64,000 nucleotides of DNA from RUG11198 sp036342255 (GCA_036342255.1 JAZAUS010000002.1:134742-198741), one strand, 5' to 3'. Shown: positions 17,021-26,109, numbered from the stretch's first letter. Notes: a model not told the origin generated them from the sequence alone. Numbers and translations are program-made.

Positions 17021-18065
17021 TATTATCAACCCTCTTTGAGAATCTATGTTTATTTAATACATATATCCATGCAATAGATTCATTAATAATAACAAAAGTA
17101 CTCTCGTCATTAGTTCTATCTTGATAATAATTAATTGGCATCCTCACTTCATTATATACATCTAATAATTCTTCAAATTTATTAATCTTAATCATTCTTA
17201 AACCTTCGATATCTGGTTTGTTAGTAACAGTTGCTATAATACTATCATAGTTTTTAAGAATTTTATCAAGTTCTATTTCATATAAATTATTCTTTTTAAA
17301 TATTTTATTAGCTTTAGTAACGTTTATAAAACCTAATATAGAAATGATTAATAATATAAATCCTGTTATTTTATATATTAGATAGGCATGTCTATTACTT
17401 TTTTCTTTAAAAGTAATAATATCTTTATTGCTTCCTGTGTCTTTATTAACACCTACTTCTAAAGATTGCTCTAATAATGGTACAGAAATACTCATTTCTG
17501 AACTAAGATTAATCGGATCTTCAATTTTATCAAATTTAGATACGTTATTAACTCTCATTATTATTTTAAGTTCACCATTGGTAGAAACTCCATATTCTTT
17601 TTTAAATTTATTTAATATATCATTATATTTTCCATAATTTACTTTAACGCTATCATTTATATTAACATTAACATTATTTTTTACATCGATAGTTTTTTCT
17701 TCAGATAAGTTATACTCTTTTTGCCAGTAATAACCTTCTGAGTCTTTTTTATTAGCTCTTACTAGTGCTACAAAATTATATGTATACTTACCTGTAAGTT
17801 TTTTATTATACTTAACTTTATAATTAAAATCTACATCAAAGTAATCAATTAAACTAGCGATATAGGTTCTGTTTTCTGGTAAATATGGGGTATCAAAGAA
17901 ACTATTTTTTTTTAGATAAACATTATAATTAATGGAATTATCCTCTTCATAACTAATACTCTTTTCTACTTTGTCATTAAATCCTAAAACTATTAAAAAT
18001 ATACCTGTTATGAAGAAGAAAGGAAATAAAATCTGAAACATTTTATTTAATTTATAGTTTTTCAT
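16986..18065 (-). CDS. DUF5305 membrane protein of the SipW module
   Basis: A 359-residue protein with a TM near 8-26, a long extracellular beta-rich region (about 30-225) and a second TM near 228-250 followed by a cytoplasmic tail. This layout and the SYEEDNSINYNVYLKKNSFFDTPYLPENRTYI block match DUF5305 proteins, which occur in archaea and Firmicutes near SipW-type peptidases. The function is unknown; a scaffold or assembly partner is an inference. The ATG at 18065 has AAGGAG 8 nt upstream and lies 4 nt after the peptidase stop, so the earlier in-frame start at 18092 is unlikely. Confidence 0.8.
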   Translation of the reverse strand: MKNYKLNKMFQILFPFFFITGIFLIVLGFNDKVEKSISYEEDNSINYNVYLKKNSFFDTPYLPENRTYIASLIDYFDVDFNYKVKYNKKLTGKYTYNFVALVRANKKDSEGYYWQKEYNLSEEKTIDVKNNVNVNINDSVKVNYGKYNDILNKFKKEYGVSTNGELKIIMRVNNVSKFDKIEDPINLSSEMSISVPLLEQSLEVGVNKDTGSNKDIITFKEKSNRHAYLIYKITGFILLIISILGFINVTKANKIFKKNNLYEIELDKILKNYDSIIATVTNKPDIEGLRMIKINKFEELLDVYNEVRMPINYYQDRTNDESTFVIINESIAWIYVLNKHRFSKRVDNNEKKKNGDERK

Positions 18066-18069
18066 AATT

Positions 18070-19212
18070 TTACTCCTTTCCAAAATATTCATTAATTATT
18101 ACTGTAGGATATCCTAAATATTTTAATACATATTCTACTCTACCTAAAACGTTCTCTTCTCTAGGTTTGAAGAAATCCTCAGTATCATTGTTATCTCCTT
18201 TAGTAGTATAATAGTATGAATCGCCTTGTTTCCACACTTTAACAATTCTGTGGGTAACGACAACACCATCTTTTTGAAAGGCTAAAATATCATCAACTTT
18301 TAATTCACTAGTATCAACTTTATTATATATTATTGCGTCTCCTCTTCTATATGTTGGAGACATGGAATTAGACATAATTGCTATCATTTTGTATTTAAAG
18401 ATTCCTGATATAAGTAGTATTATAATGACAAGAAACAATGTTAATGGTATTGTAAATACTACTCTATTTGCTTTTTTTAGTTGTTGTTTCTCTTTTTCAT
18501 ATTTTATAACCATCTTATTTAAAATAGCATAAATTATAAATGGTAATACAATATAGATAACAGAATATATATAGTTTCCTAGATTAGGAACAATAGGAAC
18601 AATATAGATATATAATTTTATTACTAATTTATAGATAATACTTGGTAGAAATGATATTTTATAGCTCATATAACTGCATAATGTTTCCTCTGCAATGATT
18701 GGAAATATTATGGTACTTAGAAAGATAAATTTATCTTCTGAAGTAGTTAGATTACCAATATTTATTTCTAATAAAACACTTAGTATTGCACTTAAAATAG
18801 TAAAATATACTATTATTTTTTTATTTTTAATACTATTTCTTATTATTGAATAACGAACTAGTTCTATTAGAATAATTATTAATGCTATTGGTAATATATT
18901 TTTAATTAATATAATAATATTGCTATTAAAATAACTTCTATTAAAGCCTAATACTATTCCTAAACTATATATAACTAGTATGAATGTCATTAAAGCTGTT
19001 ATAACAATTCTAGCCGAACTTCCCCTTAAATAATTATTATCCTTTTTTTTGCCAAAGAATACTAATAAAATAATTAATATAAATGATAACACTATTATTG
19101 TAAAAATATTTTTAAAATCATTTGAAACATAATTTATAAATATTGTAAATAATATTACATACGCTAATAATATTAATTCACACATATAAATAAACTTAGT
19201 GTTTTTTTTCAT
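18070..19212 (-). CDS. SipW/ER-type signal peptidase I with multi-TM N-terminal domain
   Basis: This enzyme removes signal peptides from a special substrate set. The catalytic part (about 255-380) shows SNSMSPT with Ser283, GDAIIYNKV, the general-base His321 in VTHRIV (Lys in ordinary SipS-type enzymes) and KGDNND. The first 240 residues hold about seven TM helices with an AEETLCSYMSYK segment that faintly recalls CPBP-family membrane proteins. SipW itself is only about 190 residues, so this is a long form. It sits between the TasA-like substrate and the DUF5305 gene. Confidence 0.9.
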   Translation of the reverse strand: MKKNTKFIYMCELILLAYVILFTIFINYVSNDFKNIFTIIVLSFILIILLVFFGKKKDNNYLRGSSARIVITALMTFILVIYSLGIVLGFNRSYFNSNIIILIKNILPIALIIILIELVRYSIIRNSIKNKKIIVYFTILSAILSVLLEINIGNLTTSEDKFIFLSTIIFPIIAEETLCSYMSYKISFLPSIIYKLVIKLYIYIVPIVPNLGNYIYSVIYIVLPFIIYAILNKMVIKYEKEKQQLKKANRVVFTIPLTLFLVIIILLISGIFKYKMIAIMSNSMSPTYRRGDAIIYNKVDTSELKVDDILAFQKDGVVVTHRIVKVWKQGDSYYYTTKGDNNDTEDFFKPREENVLGRVEYVLKYLGYPTVIINEYFGKE

Positions 19213-19240
19213 ATTAACCTCTTTTAGTTATTATTTATAA

Positions 19241-19801
19241 TTAAGCAGTAGCTTGTGCATAACTTAATGATGCTGTTAAAGATACATCAACAGATTCTTG
19301 AGGTAAATCTGAACTGTTTTCTGGTTGAATATAAGCTACTCTAACTTTTACAGCTTTTGTATTAGATCCTGATGTATGTGGTAATGATGATGATAATGAT
19401 GATTGACTTGCTGTATATGGAGTACCATCATATGTAAGTGTATAAGTTAAATATTTTTGTTGTGCTGCTGATAATGTAGACATTGTAATTCCATTAAGAA
19501 CAGCGTCAAATGTTCCATCATTAATTACATTAATAGTAAATTCATAAAAATCCCCTGGTTTTTCTAATGTAACACTATAAGTCACACTTGTTCCTGTAAT
19601 AGTTTTAGTTCCTACTTTACTTCCTGTAGTCTCAGCATATGAAGTATCAACAAAATGAACACTCCACTTGTTTGATTGTACTGTAGCAGTACCATTGATA
19701 TTAAGCGTACTCGCATAAGATGCAAAACCCACTGACATGAACAATATTGCAACCGCCAATATTGCTATAATAATTAATTGCGTATTTTTTTTCTTTTCCA
19801 T
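19241..19801 (-). CDS. TasA/camelysin-like secreted protein with SipW-dependent signal
   Basis: A 186-residue exported protein: basic MEKKK start, hydrophobic helix (about 8-27), then the SipW-class cleavage region MSVGFASYASTLNINGTATV. The mature part is beta-rich and Ser/Thr-rich (SYSVTLEKPGDFYEFTINVINDG region), like TasA-type fibre subunits. It is the first gene of the module, behind a strong SD (AAGGAAGGTGG) and its own promoter, suggesting the highest expression. Fibre formation is an inference. Confidence 0.82.
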   Translation of the reverse strand: MEKKKNTQLIIIAILAVAILFMSVGFASYASTLNINGTATVQSNKWSVHFVDTSYAETTGSKVGTKTITGTSVTYSVTLEKPGDFYEFTINVINDGTFDAVLNGITMSTLSAAQQKYLTYTLTYDGTPYTASQSSLSSSLPHTSGSNTKAVKVRVAYIQPENSSDLPQESVDVSLTASLSYAQATA

Positions 19802-19836
19802 AATTCTTCCACCTTCCTTATTTTAATACATTATCT

Positions 19837-19865
19837 ATTGTAACATATATAGTTTTAATTGTAAA
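19837..19865 (-). promoter_or_regulatory. Promoter of the SipW module
   Basis: Minus strand: TTTACA (19865-19860), 17-bp spacer, TACAAT (19842-19837), 36 bp before the TasA-like ATG. Confidence 0.7.
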
Positions 19866-19884
19866 TATTTTTAAAATAATTACA

Positions 19885-19913
19885 TTGACAAAACATAAAA
19901 TATTTATCATAAT
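19885..19913 (+). promoter_or_regulatory. TetR gene promoter
   Basis: TTGACA at 19885-19890, 17-bp spacer, CATAAT at 19908-19913. The long leader to 20026 includes ACAATTGT (8-bp palindrome near 19930), a possible TetR operator half-site pair. Confidence 0.6.
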
Positions 19914-20025
19914 ATCCTTATATGATGTTACAATTGTCTCTTCTAATATATCATATCCATATTTAGAAATAAATATATAAATTTATATTAACATAAAGAA
20001 TAGACAAAAAGAAAGGATTTGTATC

Positions 20026-20550
20026 ATGAATAGAATAATTAATAAAGCCAATGAAGAAAGTAGAAAACTAACAAAAGAAGCTATTGGACTAGCACTATTT
20101 CAATTATTAAAGGAAAATGATTTAAATAATATTAAGATTGTCGAATTAGTAAAAAAAGCTGGTGTTTCAAGGTCAGCTTTCTATAGAAATTATAAATCGT
20201 TAGAAGATGTATTAAAAGATTTTATTAAAACTAATATTGATGAACTTATAAAATTGTTTTCATATAAGTTATCGGATAATTGGTTAATTATAGTAAAATA
20301 TGTCAAGAAAAATCAAGATTATTTTATTACTTTATATAATTCAGGATATTTTCATTTATTATTAAATCATTTTAATAGTAGTATAGATAAAAATAATTAT
20401 TATATGTTAGGTTGGAATGGATTTGTTCATAATATATTATATAATTGGATTGGAAATGGTTTAAAGGAAAGTCCTGAAGAGATGTATGAAATTATATTAG
20501 AATGCACTAAAAAAATGGCTATTGTAATTAACAATGATTATATAGATTAA
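20026..20550 (+). CDS. TetR-family transcriptional regulator
   Basis: A 174-residue one-component regulator. The N-terminal helix-turn-helix reads NIKIVELVKKAGVSRSAFYRNYKSLEDVL near 36-65, a standard TetR signature. The C-terminal ligand domain is short, resembling the TetR_C group seen in Firmicutes. It is divergent from the SipW module, with the two promoters back to back, so it may control that module; there is no direct evidence for the ligand. AAAGGA precedes the ATG. Confidence 0.9.
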   Translation: MNRIINKANEESRKLTKEAIGLALFQLLKENDLNNIKIVELVKKAGVSRSAFYRNYKSLEDVLKDFIKTNIDELIKLFSYKLSDNWLIIVKYVKKNQDYFITLYNSGYFHLLLNHFNSSIDKNNYYMLGWNGFVHNILYNWIGNGLKESPEEMYEIILECTKKMAIVINNDYID

Positions 20551-20577
20551 TATAATTATTGTTATAGCCATTTTTTT
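20511..20577 (+). terminator. Terminator of the TetR gene
   Basis: AAAAATGGCTAT inside the last codons pairs with ATAGCCATTTTTTT; the T run follows on plus. The far end touches the stop of the small ORF on the other strand. Confidence 0.75.
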
Positions 20578-20677
20578 AATTGTTATCATATTTACTAGAT
20601 AATTTGCAAGCACACAAGATAAATACTGTATCAACTAATAAAAATATAGAAACACCTACTCCTAATACTTTCTGCAT
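20576..20677 (-). CDS. Small membrane protein, 33 residues
   Basis: A short ORF behind an excellent SD (GGGGAGGAG, 3 nt before the ATG at 20677). The product opens MQKVLGVGVSIFLLVDTVFI and ends LCACKLSSKYDNN, that is one TM helix, cysteines, then a short charged tail. The shape resembles tiny DUF3789-type membrane proteins, but I am not sure of the family. It converges on the TetR gene and shares its terminator region. No toxin-antitoxin partner is seen. Confidence 0.6.
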   Translation of the reverse strand: MQKVLGVGVSIFLLVDTVFILCACKLSSKYDNN

Positions 20678-20797
20678 AGTCTCCTCCCCTATTATATTAT
20701 GTTGTATTGCTCTGTCTACCTTAATAACATATTATTATATTTTTTTTAATAATACAATATATTTAATTATATGATAACAAAATATAATTATATATTA

Positions 20798-21676
20798 TTA
20801 AATACTCTCTATCTTCTTTATTAATGAATTCTTTATAACATCATCTTCTAATATATTAATAGAAAATGTTCTACTACCTGCATGATTTATACTAGTACCA
20901 GAGTGATATATTATGTTTTTATCTATAATAAAATATCTATCATGAAAAGTATCATTAAATTTAACTATTAAATTATTATATTGCTTATTATATTTTTCTA
21001 TATCCAGTTGAGTTAATCTATTTTTACTTGTTACTAATAATACTATACATTTTAAATTTTTAATCATATCTAATATAGTTAAATCTACATATCTATCTAC
21101 AATTATTAACTCTTTTTTACTACTTTTAAATATTTCCATTATTTTATAGTAAGAATCAAATATTTGTCCATTAAAATATATTTCATTTACTTTTCTTTTC
21201 TCTTCAAACTTATTAAAACTTTCCTGTAATAATTTAATTTCACTATCGTGTTCTATGACCATATTGTTTATAAACTTCTGTTCAATTAGATTGTTTGATA
21301 TATATTTTTTCATTGTTACAAATGCATCCATTATTCTAATACTAACTTGGGTAGCAACTTTAGATTTTAATATAGTAGCTAACATAGCAACACCTTGTTC
21401 TGTAAAAACTCTAGGATTTTTAAATTTTCCACCCCTAGTTTCAATTTTTTGGTCACAATTTGTGACTAAAAAAATTTTAGATTCAACGTCGGATAAAATC
21501 CAAGAAAATCTTTCAGGGAATTTTTCTATATTCCTTTTAACAGCTTGATTAACCTCTTTTGTTCCATTTTTACATTGATATAATTTGGCTAGATCACTAT
21601 CAAGCATTACATACTTACCTCTTATTTCATATATCATATCCTCAACATTTATATCTTCTGTAACTAATTCATTCAT
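20798..21676 (-). CDS. ORF6N-domain protein with C-terminal PLD-like domain
   Basis: A phage-type regulator fused to a nuclease-like fold. Residues about 8-110 are the ORF6N/KilA-N-like domain (VMLDSDLAKLYQCKNGTKEV, NIEKFPERFSW, NPRVFTEQGVAMLATILKS). A coiled linker follows (about 130-165). The C-terminal part (about 170-292) has a phospholipase-D-like motif, FHDRYFIIDKNIIYHSGTSI, where the family has HxK; here it is HDRY, so catalysis may be weak or lost. It lies 51 nt after dinD in one direction, so the two are probably co-expressed. The role is unknown; defence or DNA-damage response is possible. Confidence 0.82.
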   Translation of the reverse strand: MNELVTEDINVEDMIYEIRGKYVMLDSDLAKLYQCKNGTKEVNQAVKRNIEKFPERFSWILSDVESKIFLVTNCDQKIETRGGKFKNPRVFTEQGVAMLATILKSKVATQVSIRIMDAFVTMKKYISNNLIEQKFINNMVIEHDSEIKLLQESFNKFEEKRKVNEIYFNGQIFDSYYKIMEIFKSSKKELIIVDRYVDLTILDMIKNLKCIVLLVTSKNRLTQLDIEKYNKQYNNLIVKFNDTFHDRYFIIDKNIIYHSGTSINHAGSRTFSINILEDDVIKNSLIKKIESI

Positions 21677-21727
21677 TTAATATACTTCCTTCCCTTAAAA
21701 TAATAGAACTTATTTAAATAATTATTT

Positions 21728-22561
21728 TTAATCTTTATTTACTTTTAAATCTTTTTGTTCTTTTTCTAGTTGCTTTAGACTTTTATTAGGTGTTGGTAAT
21801 TCTTCTGGCATTGTTCCTCCCGCTTTTTTGATAGCTTGTCTAACAATTTTACCTATATTATAATGTGCTATATTAGCTTCGCTTTCACCTTTAACACTAT
21901 CTTTCTTTAATTTTGCTTCAGTTTGTACAATACGAAACAGATTATCAGCAAGTTCCTCACTTCCCATATTATCCAATATATCTTCTCTATATCTTAATCC
22001 TTTTCTTTTAGCAATATCATTAGCAGTTTCTCCGTTATATAAACCTTTATATCCTGCATTATGAAATTTATCAAATTTCTTAACTCCAGATTTTTTAGCA
22101 GTTCGATTTAATGAATAATTACCTTTCTTAGTTAGATTTCTTTGATAAAATCTTTTTTCTTCTTCTGTCATCCTACTGTACTCTTTTTCAAGTAACTCTT
22201 GCTTTCTGGTGTTTATGGCAAAATAAGTTTGAGCTAAAGCAATAACTTCTTTTCTAGGGTCACCATTTTGAGCTATTAAATAACATGCGTAACGACTTAG
22301 TTTATAATCATCTACATTTCTTGTTCCCCCTTTACCCAAATTTATCATTTTGCCGATGTTGGCAAAATGATCTTCAATAATTTCATTTGAATTATTACAA
22401 GCAGTTTTGGCTTTGTTTATTGTATTCTCAAATCTTCTCCATTGAGCATATTCAAAAACATCCTGTAGTTCTCTTGCATACCAATATTCATTACCTTCTT
22501 CATCTATATGTTTTATATCTTCAAACATTCTATTATCATATTTCTTTATATCATTTAACAT
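21728..22561 (-). CDS. dinD: DNA-damage-inducible protein D
   Basis: A 277-residue DinD protein: BRO-N-like N-terminal domain (EGNEYWYARELQDVFEYAQW near 21-40), GGTRNVDDYKLSRYACYLIAQNG split near 77-100 and LAQTYFAINTRKQE near 107-121, then the DinD-specific HNAGYKGLYNGETANDI near 167-183 and a long C-terminal helix region. In E. coli, DinD is SOS-induced and acts on RecA filaments. Here the promoter is a plain TTGACT-16-TATAAT with no LexA site I could recognise. It pairs with the ORF6N-PLD gene. Confidence 0.9.
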   Translation of the reverse strand: MLNDIKKYDNRMFEDIKHIDEEGNEYWYARELQDVFEYAQWRRFENTINKAKTACNNSNEIIEDHFANIGKMINLGKGGTRNVDDYKLSRYACYLIAQNGDPRKEVIALAQTYFAINTRKQELLEKEYSRMTEEEKRFYQRNLTKKGNYSLNRTAKKSGVKKFDKFHNAGYKGLYNGETANDIAKRKGLRYREDILDNMGSEELADNLFRIVQTEAKLKKDSVKGESEANIAHYNIGKIVRQAIKKAGGTMPEELPTPNKSLKQLEKEQKDLKVNKD

Positions 22562-22582
22562 ATAATCATCTCCTTAATCATC

Positions 22583-22610
22583 ATTATATTAGTCTATATT
22601 TATTAGTCAA
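22583..22610 (-). promoter_or_regulatory. dinD promoter
   Basis: Minus strand: TTGACT (22610-22605), 16-bp spacer, TATAAT (22588-22583), 22 bp before the ATG. Confidence 0.65.
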
Positions 22611-22664
22611 ATTACAAAAAAAATAAAACTTAAGAAAAAAATAAACAGAAAATATAAAATTAAT

Positions 22665-22706
22665 GAATAAAAAAAACAGTTTTGGATGTTTTACCATTCA
22701 AAACTG
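22665..22706 (-). terminator. Terminator of the pilus operon
   Basis: Minus strand: CAGTTTTGAATG pairs with CATCCAAAACTG, followed by a run of Ts (22676-22665). It lies about 90 nt after the last sortase gene. Confidence 0.9.
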
Positions 22707-22794
22707 GTTTTTAAATATTATGTTTTATTCAGTTTTTGAAAAATTAATATACTTTATTAATTTTATCATTTTACACAATTATATGTTAAGTTAT

Positions 22795-23541
22795 TTAGTT
22801 TTCTCTTTCAAAATATACGACATATCTTTGATAATTAAAAGGATATGGATGGCAACTAATTATAGTTATCATATCTTTATTATCTTGAATAACTAAGCTA
22901 CTAATTCTATTAGAATCTATTATTTCTATTTTAGTTGCTTTATAAGTAAGTGTTTCTTTAAAGTTCTTTATATATAGTTTATCACCTATTTTTATTCTAT
23001 CTATATGTCTAAACATACCTGTTTTATAGAATCCTCTATGGGCTGCTATAACACTATTAGTATTATTGCCTCCTATAGGATAAGAAGATCCTGTTAAGTG
23101 TACTGCACCTAATCTCATATTAGTAGTATTAGCACCTAAATATATAGGTAATGTTATATTAATAGATGGTATAGATATAAAACCTATAATACCACTTTTT
23201 AATCCATAATCGGCTAAATTTATATCATCATATTCATATGATTTTTGCCTAGTAAATTTAGCTTGTCTTGTCTGGTATAATTCTTTATTTCTAGTATCTA
23301 ATAATTTATATAAGCCATCTATATCAACATATGTATTATTACTATTTTTATTATTATTACTATTATTAGATACATTCTTTTTATTATCTATATTATTATT
23401 ATTTATAACTTTATCAAATTCTTTTATTTTACTATCTACATCATGTTTATATAGCATATCTGTTACTCTTGGATAGATAAAGATAAAGAAGCCAGTTATA
23501 AATAATAATAAGGCTAATATTAATTTAATCTTTTTTCCCAT
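22795..23541 (-). CDS. Class C-type sortase, second of two
   Basis: A membrane transpeptidase that links pilin or anchors it. The 248 residues have an N-terminal TM (about 6-24), an Asn-rich low-complexity linker (about 45-75), then the sortase core with SIPSINITLPIYLGA, the catalytic His in AAHRG near 167, TIISCHPYP with the catalytic Cys near 230, and a late Arg in NYQRYVVYF. It lacks the C-terminal TM of the first sortase and the DPF lid, so it may act as a second polymerase or a housekeeping-like anchoring enzyme. It overlaps the first sortase by 17 nt. Confidence 0.9.
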   Translation of the reverse strand: MGKKIKLILALLLFITGFFIFIYPRVTDMLYKHDVDSKIKEFDKVINNNNIDNKKNVSNNSNNNKNSNNTYVDIDGLYKLLDTRNKELYQTRQAKFTRQKSYEYDDINLADYGLKSGIIGFISIPSINITLPIYLGANTTNMRLGAVHLTGSSYPIGGNNTNSVIAAHRGFYKTGMFRHIDRIKIGDKLYIKNFKETLTYKATKIEIIDSNRISSLVIQDNKDMITIISCHPYPFNYQRYVVYFEREN

Positions 23542-24430
23542 TTCTATTCTTCCTTTTCTTTAATATAAATAATATTATTATTAATATAATTATACCAGCT
23601 ATTACACCATATATTCTACTCATCATGCTTTCTGTTAATTTAACAGTTTCATTACCTGGTGTATACTTCTTAGGTGGTACATATGGAACTCTTTTACCTT
23701 GTACTACTAATCTATGAGTATTTATTCCATATGGAGTACATGTTATTAAAGTTATCATGTCTTTTCCTTTTACTGGTCCTAAAGTACTTACTTCATCTGG
23801 TTTTATAACTTTAATAGAATCTACTTCATATGATAAGTGATCATTTAAGACATGTATATTTATAATACTTCCCTTCTTAAGTTCATCTAATCTTGTGAAT
23901 AGTTCTGCTTGTGGTAGTCCTCTATGACCTGTTAGAATGGGATTATTACCCTCTCCTCCAATAGGTAGGGCTGTTGATTCTAGATGTCCTACACCTTTTT
24001 CTAGAACTTTTTCACTAGATGTATGATAGATAGGTAATCTTAATTTTATTTTAGGTATTTCAATATATGCCATGACACCATCACCTGCTATATTTAATAC
24101 TTGCTTATAATTACCAGGTATAATATATCCTGTACCAGGTTCAAAGGGGTCATGGATTTCATAACCATTTAATTCATTATTATATCTTTTGGCTTTTTCT
24201 AATTCCGAAGATAAATCTTCTTCACTAATTTTTTCTATTTTATTATTATATGTTTGGATTACATTTCCAAACTCTTTATTAGCAATATAATTACTAATAG
24301 TTGGATAGAAAAAGATAAGAGAACCAAGAAGGAACATAATAATAGATACGATTACTAATATTATATTACTTTTAGTATTACTTATTTTTTTACTATCATT
24401 TTTCTTATTAATATCTTTTTTCTTAGTCAT
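23525..24430 (-). CDS. Class C pilus-polymerising sortase
   Basis: A 301-residue sortase that polymerises the backbone pilin. It has an N-terminal TM (about 22-44), the class C lid motif DPFEPG near 95, EIPKIKLRLPIYH, the catalytic LTGHRG, the catalytic Cys in LITCTPYGINTHR near 231, and a C-terminal TM (about 272-292) with a basic tail. The lid and second TM mark it as class C. It follows the backbone pilin gene after a strong hairpin, with GAGGAGGG as SD. Confidence 0.94.
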   Translation of the reverse strand: MTKKKDINKKNDSKKISNTKSNIILVIVSIIMFLLGSLIFFYPTISNYIANKEFGNVIQTYNNKIEKISEEDLSSELEKAKRYNNELNGYEIHDPFEPGTGYIIPGNYKQVLNIAGDGVMAYIEIPKIKLRLPIYHTSSEKVLEKGVGHLESTALPIGGEGNNPILTGHRGLPQAELFTRLDELKKGSIINIHVLNDHLSYEVDSIKVIKPDEVSTLGPVKGKDMITLITCTPYGINTHRLVVQGKRVPYVPPKKYTPGNETVKLTESMMSRIYGVIAGIIILIIILFILKKRKNRNGKKD

Positions 24431-24455
24431 TATGTTCCCTCCTCTCTTACGGGCT

Positions 24456-24482
24456 AAAAGAACGAAAGATTTTCGTTCTTTT
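24456..24482 (-). terminator. Hairpin between pilin and sortases, likely attenuator
   Basis: AAAAGAACGAAA pairs perfectly with TTTCGTTCTTTT across a 3-nt loop. A short T run follows on minus. It would allow more pilin than sortase mRNA. Confidence 0.75.
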
Positions 24483-24491
24483 ATGTTTTTA

Positions 24492-26090
24492 TTATAATTG
24501 TACTTCTTTCTTCTTTAGGATATTTCTAACTAGTACTACACTAATTCCCATAAATAGTACACCAATAATACTGAATATTAATGTACCAATACCACCAGTT
24601 ACTGGTAGGTCGATAATACTATCACTGTTTTCAAAGTTGAATGTTAATAGATTATCATCTTCTCCTTGATCATCTAATACACCATTTGGTTCAGAATCAG
24701 TTAAAGTTTTTGGTTGTGGAACTGGATTAATTACATATCCAGCTGGTGCTTTAGTTTCTTTTACATAATAGTCTCCAGTATCTAATCCATATACTTTTAG
24801 AGTACCATTAGTTGCTACTAATGTAGTAGTTCCAGTTTCTCCATCTTTAGCAAGTCTGTATTCTCCTGGTTTTCCATCAAGAGCAACAAATGAAAGTGGA
24901 TTACTTGCATCAGCATTTTTTGAAATTATAAATTCAGCTCCTTTTAAAGCTTCTCCATTAGGATTATTTTTATCTACTTTTGTAACATCAAATCCATAAG
25001 TATAAACTGTTACTTCAGGTGTTGAAGGATGTGGATCTTCATAACCATATGGATCATTATTATAGTGTAGTGTTGCAGTATTTTCTGCTTTTACTATTGC
25101 ATTTTCATTTACAGTTGCATAATATGTAATTGTTATTTCATCGTATGTTTTAATAGTGTTATAGTATTTATTTTTACCAGTTTCTGTTTCATCACCATCA
25201 AAATGTAAAGTTAATTTTCTATTTGTATAATCAAGTGAGAAGTTTGTACCTTCTACTAAAGTAACATTAGTATCAGATTTTACTACCATAGCATATTGAC
25301 CAGTAGTATCTTCTACAAAATCTAATCCTTTACTTAGTTGGTCTTCAATATATAAAGTTTTATTAGTTGTATTTTCTGGATAATGTGGAACAGTTATTTT
25401 TAAAGTATATTTAACTTTCTTTCCAATAAATCCAGTAGCTGCTGCAGCTTGTGCTGCTTGTGCATCTTCAACTGTTTTTACAATTGATGGGCTGCTTGAT
25501 TTTAATTCAACAGAAGTATTTTTAACTACCCAGTCTCCAGTAGTTTGATCTTTCTCAGGTACAACATTTACTGATGTAGGTTTATAAACTTTCATTCCAC
25601 CGTTAGCTAGAACAAAGTATACACCTAAATCTAGACCTTCAAATGTTACAGATGCAACATTATTTGCTGTTGTTGTTTTTACTGGAGATAATCCTGTAAC
25701 ATCTCCTCCTCTTATAGCAGCTGATAGATCATCATAAAATTGATCTATTACCTTACTTGTTTCTAATGCTTTGTTAAATGCATCAGTTACATTTCCATCA
25801 GCATCAATATAATCTTTATATGCTGCTGGTGCTTTAGTATTAAGCCATGTTGCAACATTAGTATCCCACTTATAAACAGGACTTTGAGGTTGCCCATTTT
25901 TAGTGTTAACATTTATTATTTTATATAAATTAACACTAACAGTTTTGCCTGTACCAGTTTCTAATCCAGATACAGTTAAAGAATTATTGTCTGTTGAAAT
26001 TGCTGCTAATACACCTGGAACAAACATTACAGCAGCTATTACTAGCAAACATAATGTAATAATTCTTTTAAATATTTTATTGTTTTTCAT
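24492..26090 (-). CDS. LPXTG backbone pilin (SpaA/Cna-B type)
   Basis: The major pilus subunit, 532 residues. It has a signal peptide (about 1-30), an N-terminal domain, a region SVNVVPEKDQTTGDWVVKN near 174-192 where the pilin-motif lysine is expected, a central domain, and a C-terminal Cna-B/SpaA domain (FDVTKVDKNNPNGEALKGAEF near 366-386, with the ETKAPAGY motif near 446). The sorting signal is LPVTGG, then a TM and KKKEVQL. K and E positions suggest isopeptide bonds. Which Lys forms the inter-subunit link is a guess. Confidence 0.93.
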   Translation of the reverse strand: MKNNKIFKRIITLCLLVIAAVMFVPGVLAAISTDNNSLTVSGLETGTGKTVSVNLYKIINVNTKNGQPQSPVYKWDTNVATWLNTKAPAAYKDYIDADGNVTDAFNKALETSKVIDQFYDDLSAAIRGGDVTGLSPVKTTTANNVASVTFEGLDLGVYFVLANGGMKVYKPTSVNVVPEKDQTTGDWVVKNTSVELKSSSPSIVKTVEDAQAAQAAAATGFIGKKVKYTLKITVPHYPENTTNKTLYIEDQLSKGLDFVEDTTGQYAMVVKSDTNVTLVEGTNFSLDYTNRKLTLHFDGDETETGKNKYYNTIKTYDEITITYYATVNENAIVKAENTATLHYNNDPYGYEDPHPSTPEVTVYTYGFDVTKVDKNNPNGEALKGAEFIISKNADASNPLSFVALDGKPGEYRLAKDGETGTTTLVATNGTLKVYGLDTGDYYVKETKAPAGYVINPVPQPKTLTDSEPNGVLDDQGEDDNLLTFNFENSDSIIDLPVTGGIGTLIFSIIGVLFMGISVVLVRNILKKKEVQL

Positions 26091-26109
26091 TTTATTTCCT
26101 TTCTCCTTA

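Noticed and set aside
19921..19945. TetR operator around ACAATTGT
   Set aside because: Only an 8-bp palindrome with imperfect flanks in AT-rich DNA; too weak to list as an operator.
20580..20774. 64-codon plus-strand ORF after the TetR gene
   Set aside because: No SD and it overlaps the small minus-strand ORF with the much better SD; treated as a shadow.
22387..22896. Two plus-strand ORFs over dinD and the last sortase
   Set aside because: His/Tyr/Leu/Phe-rich shadow translations of minus-strand genes and the terminator, with no SD.
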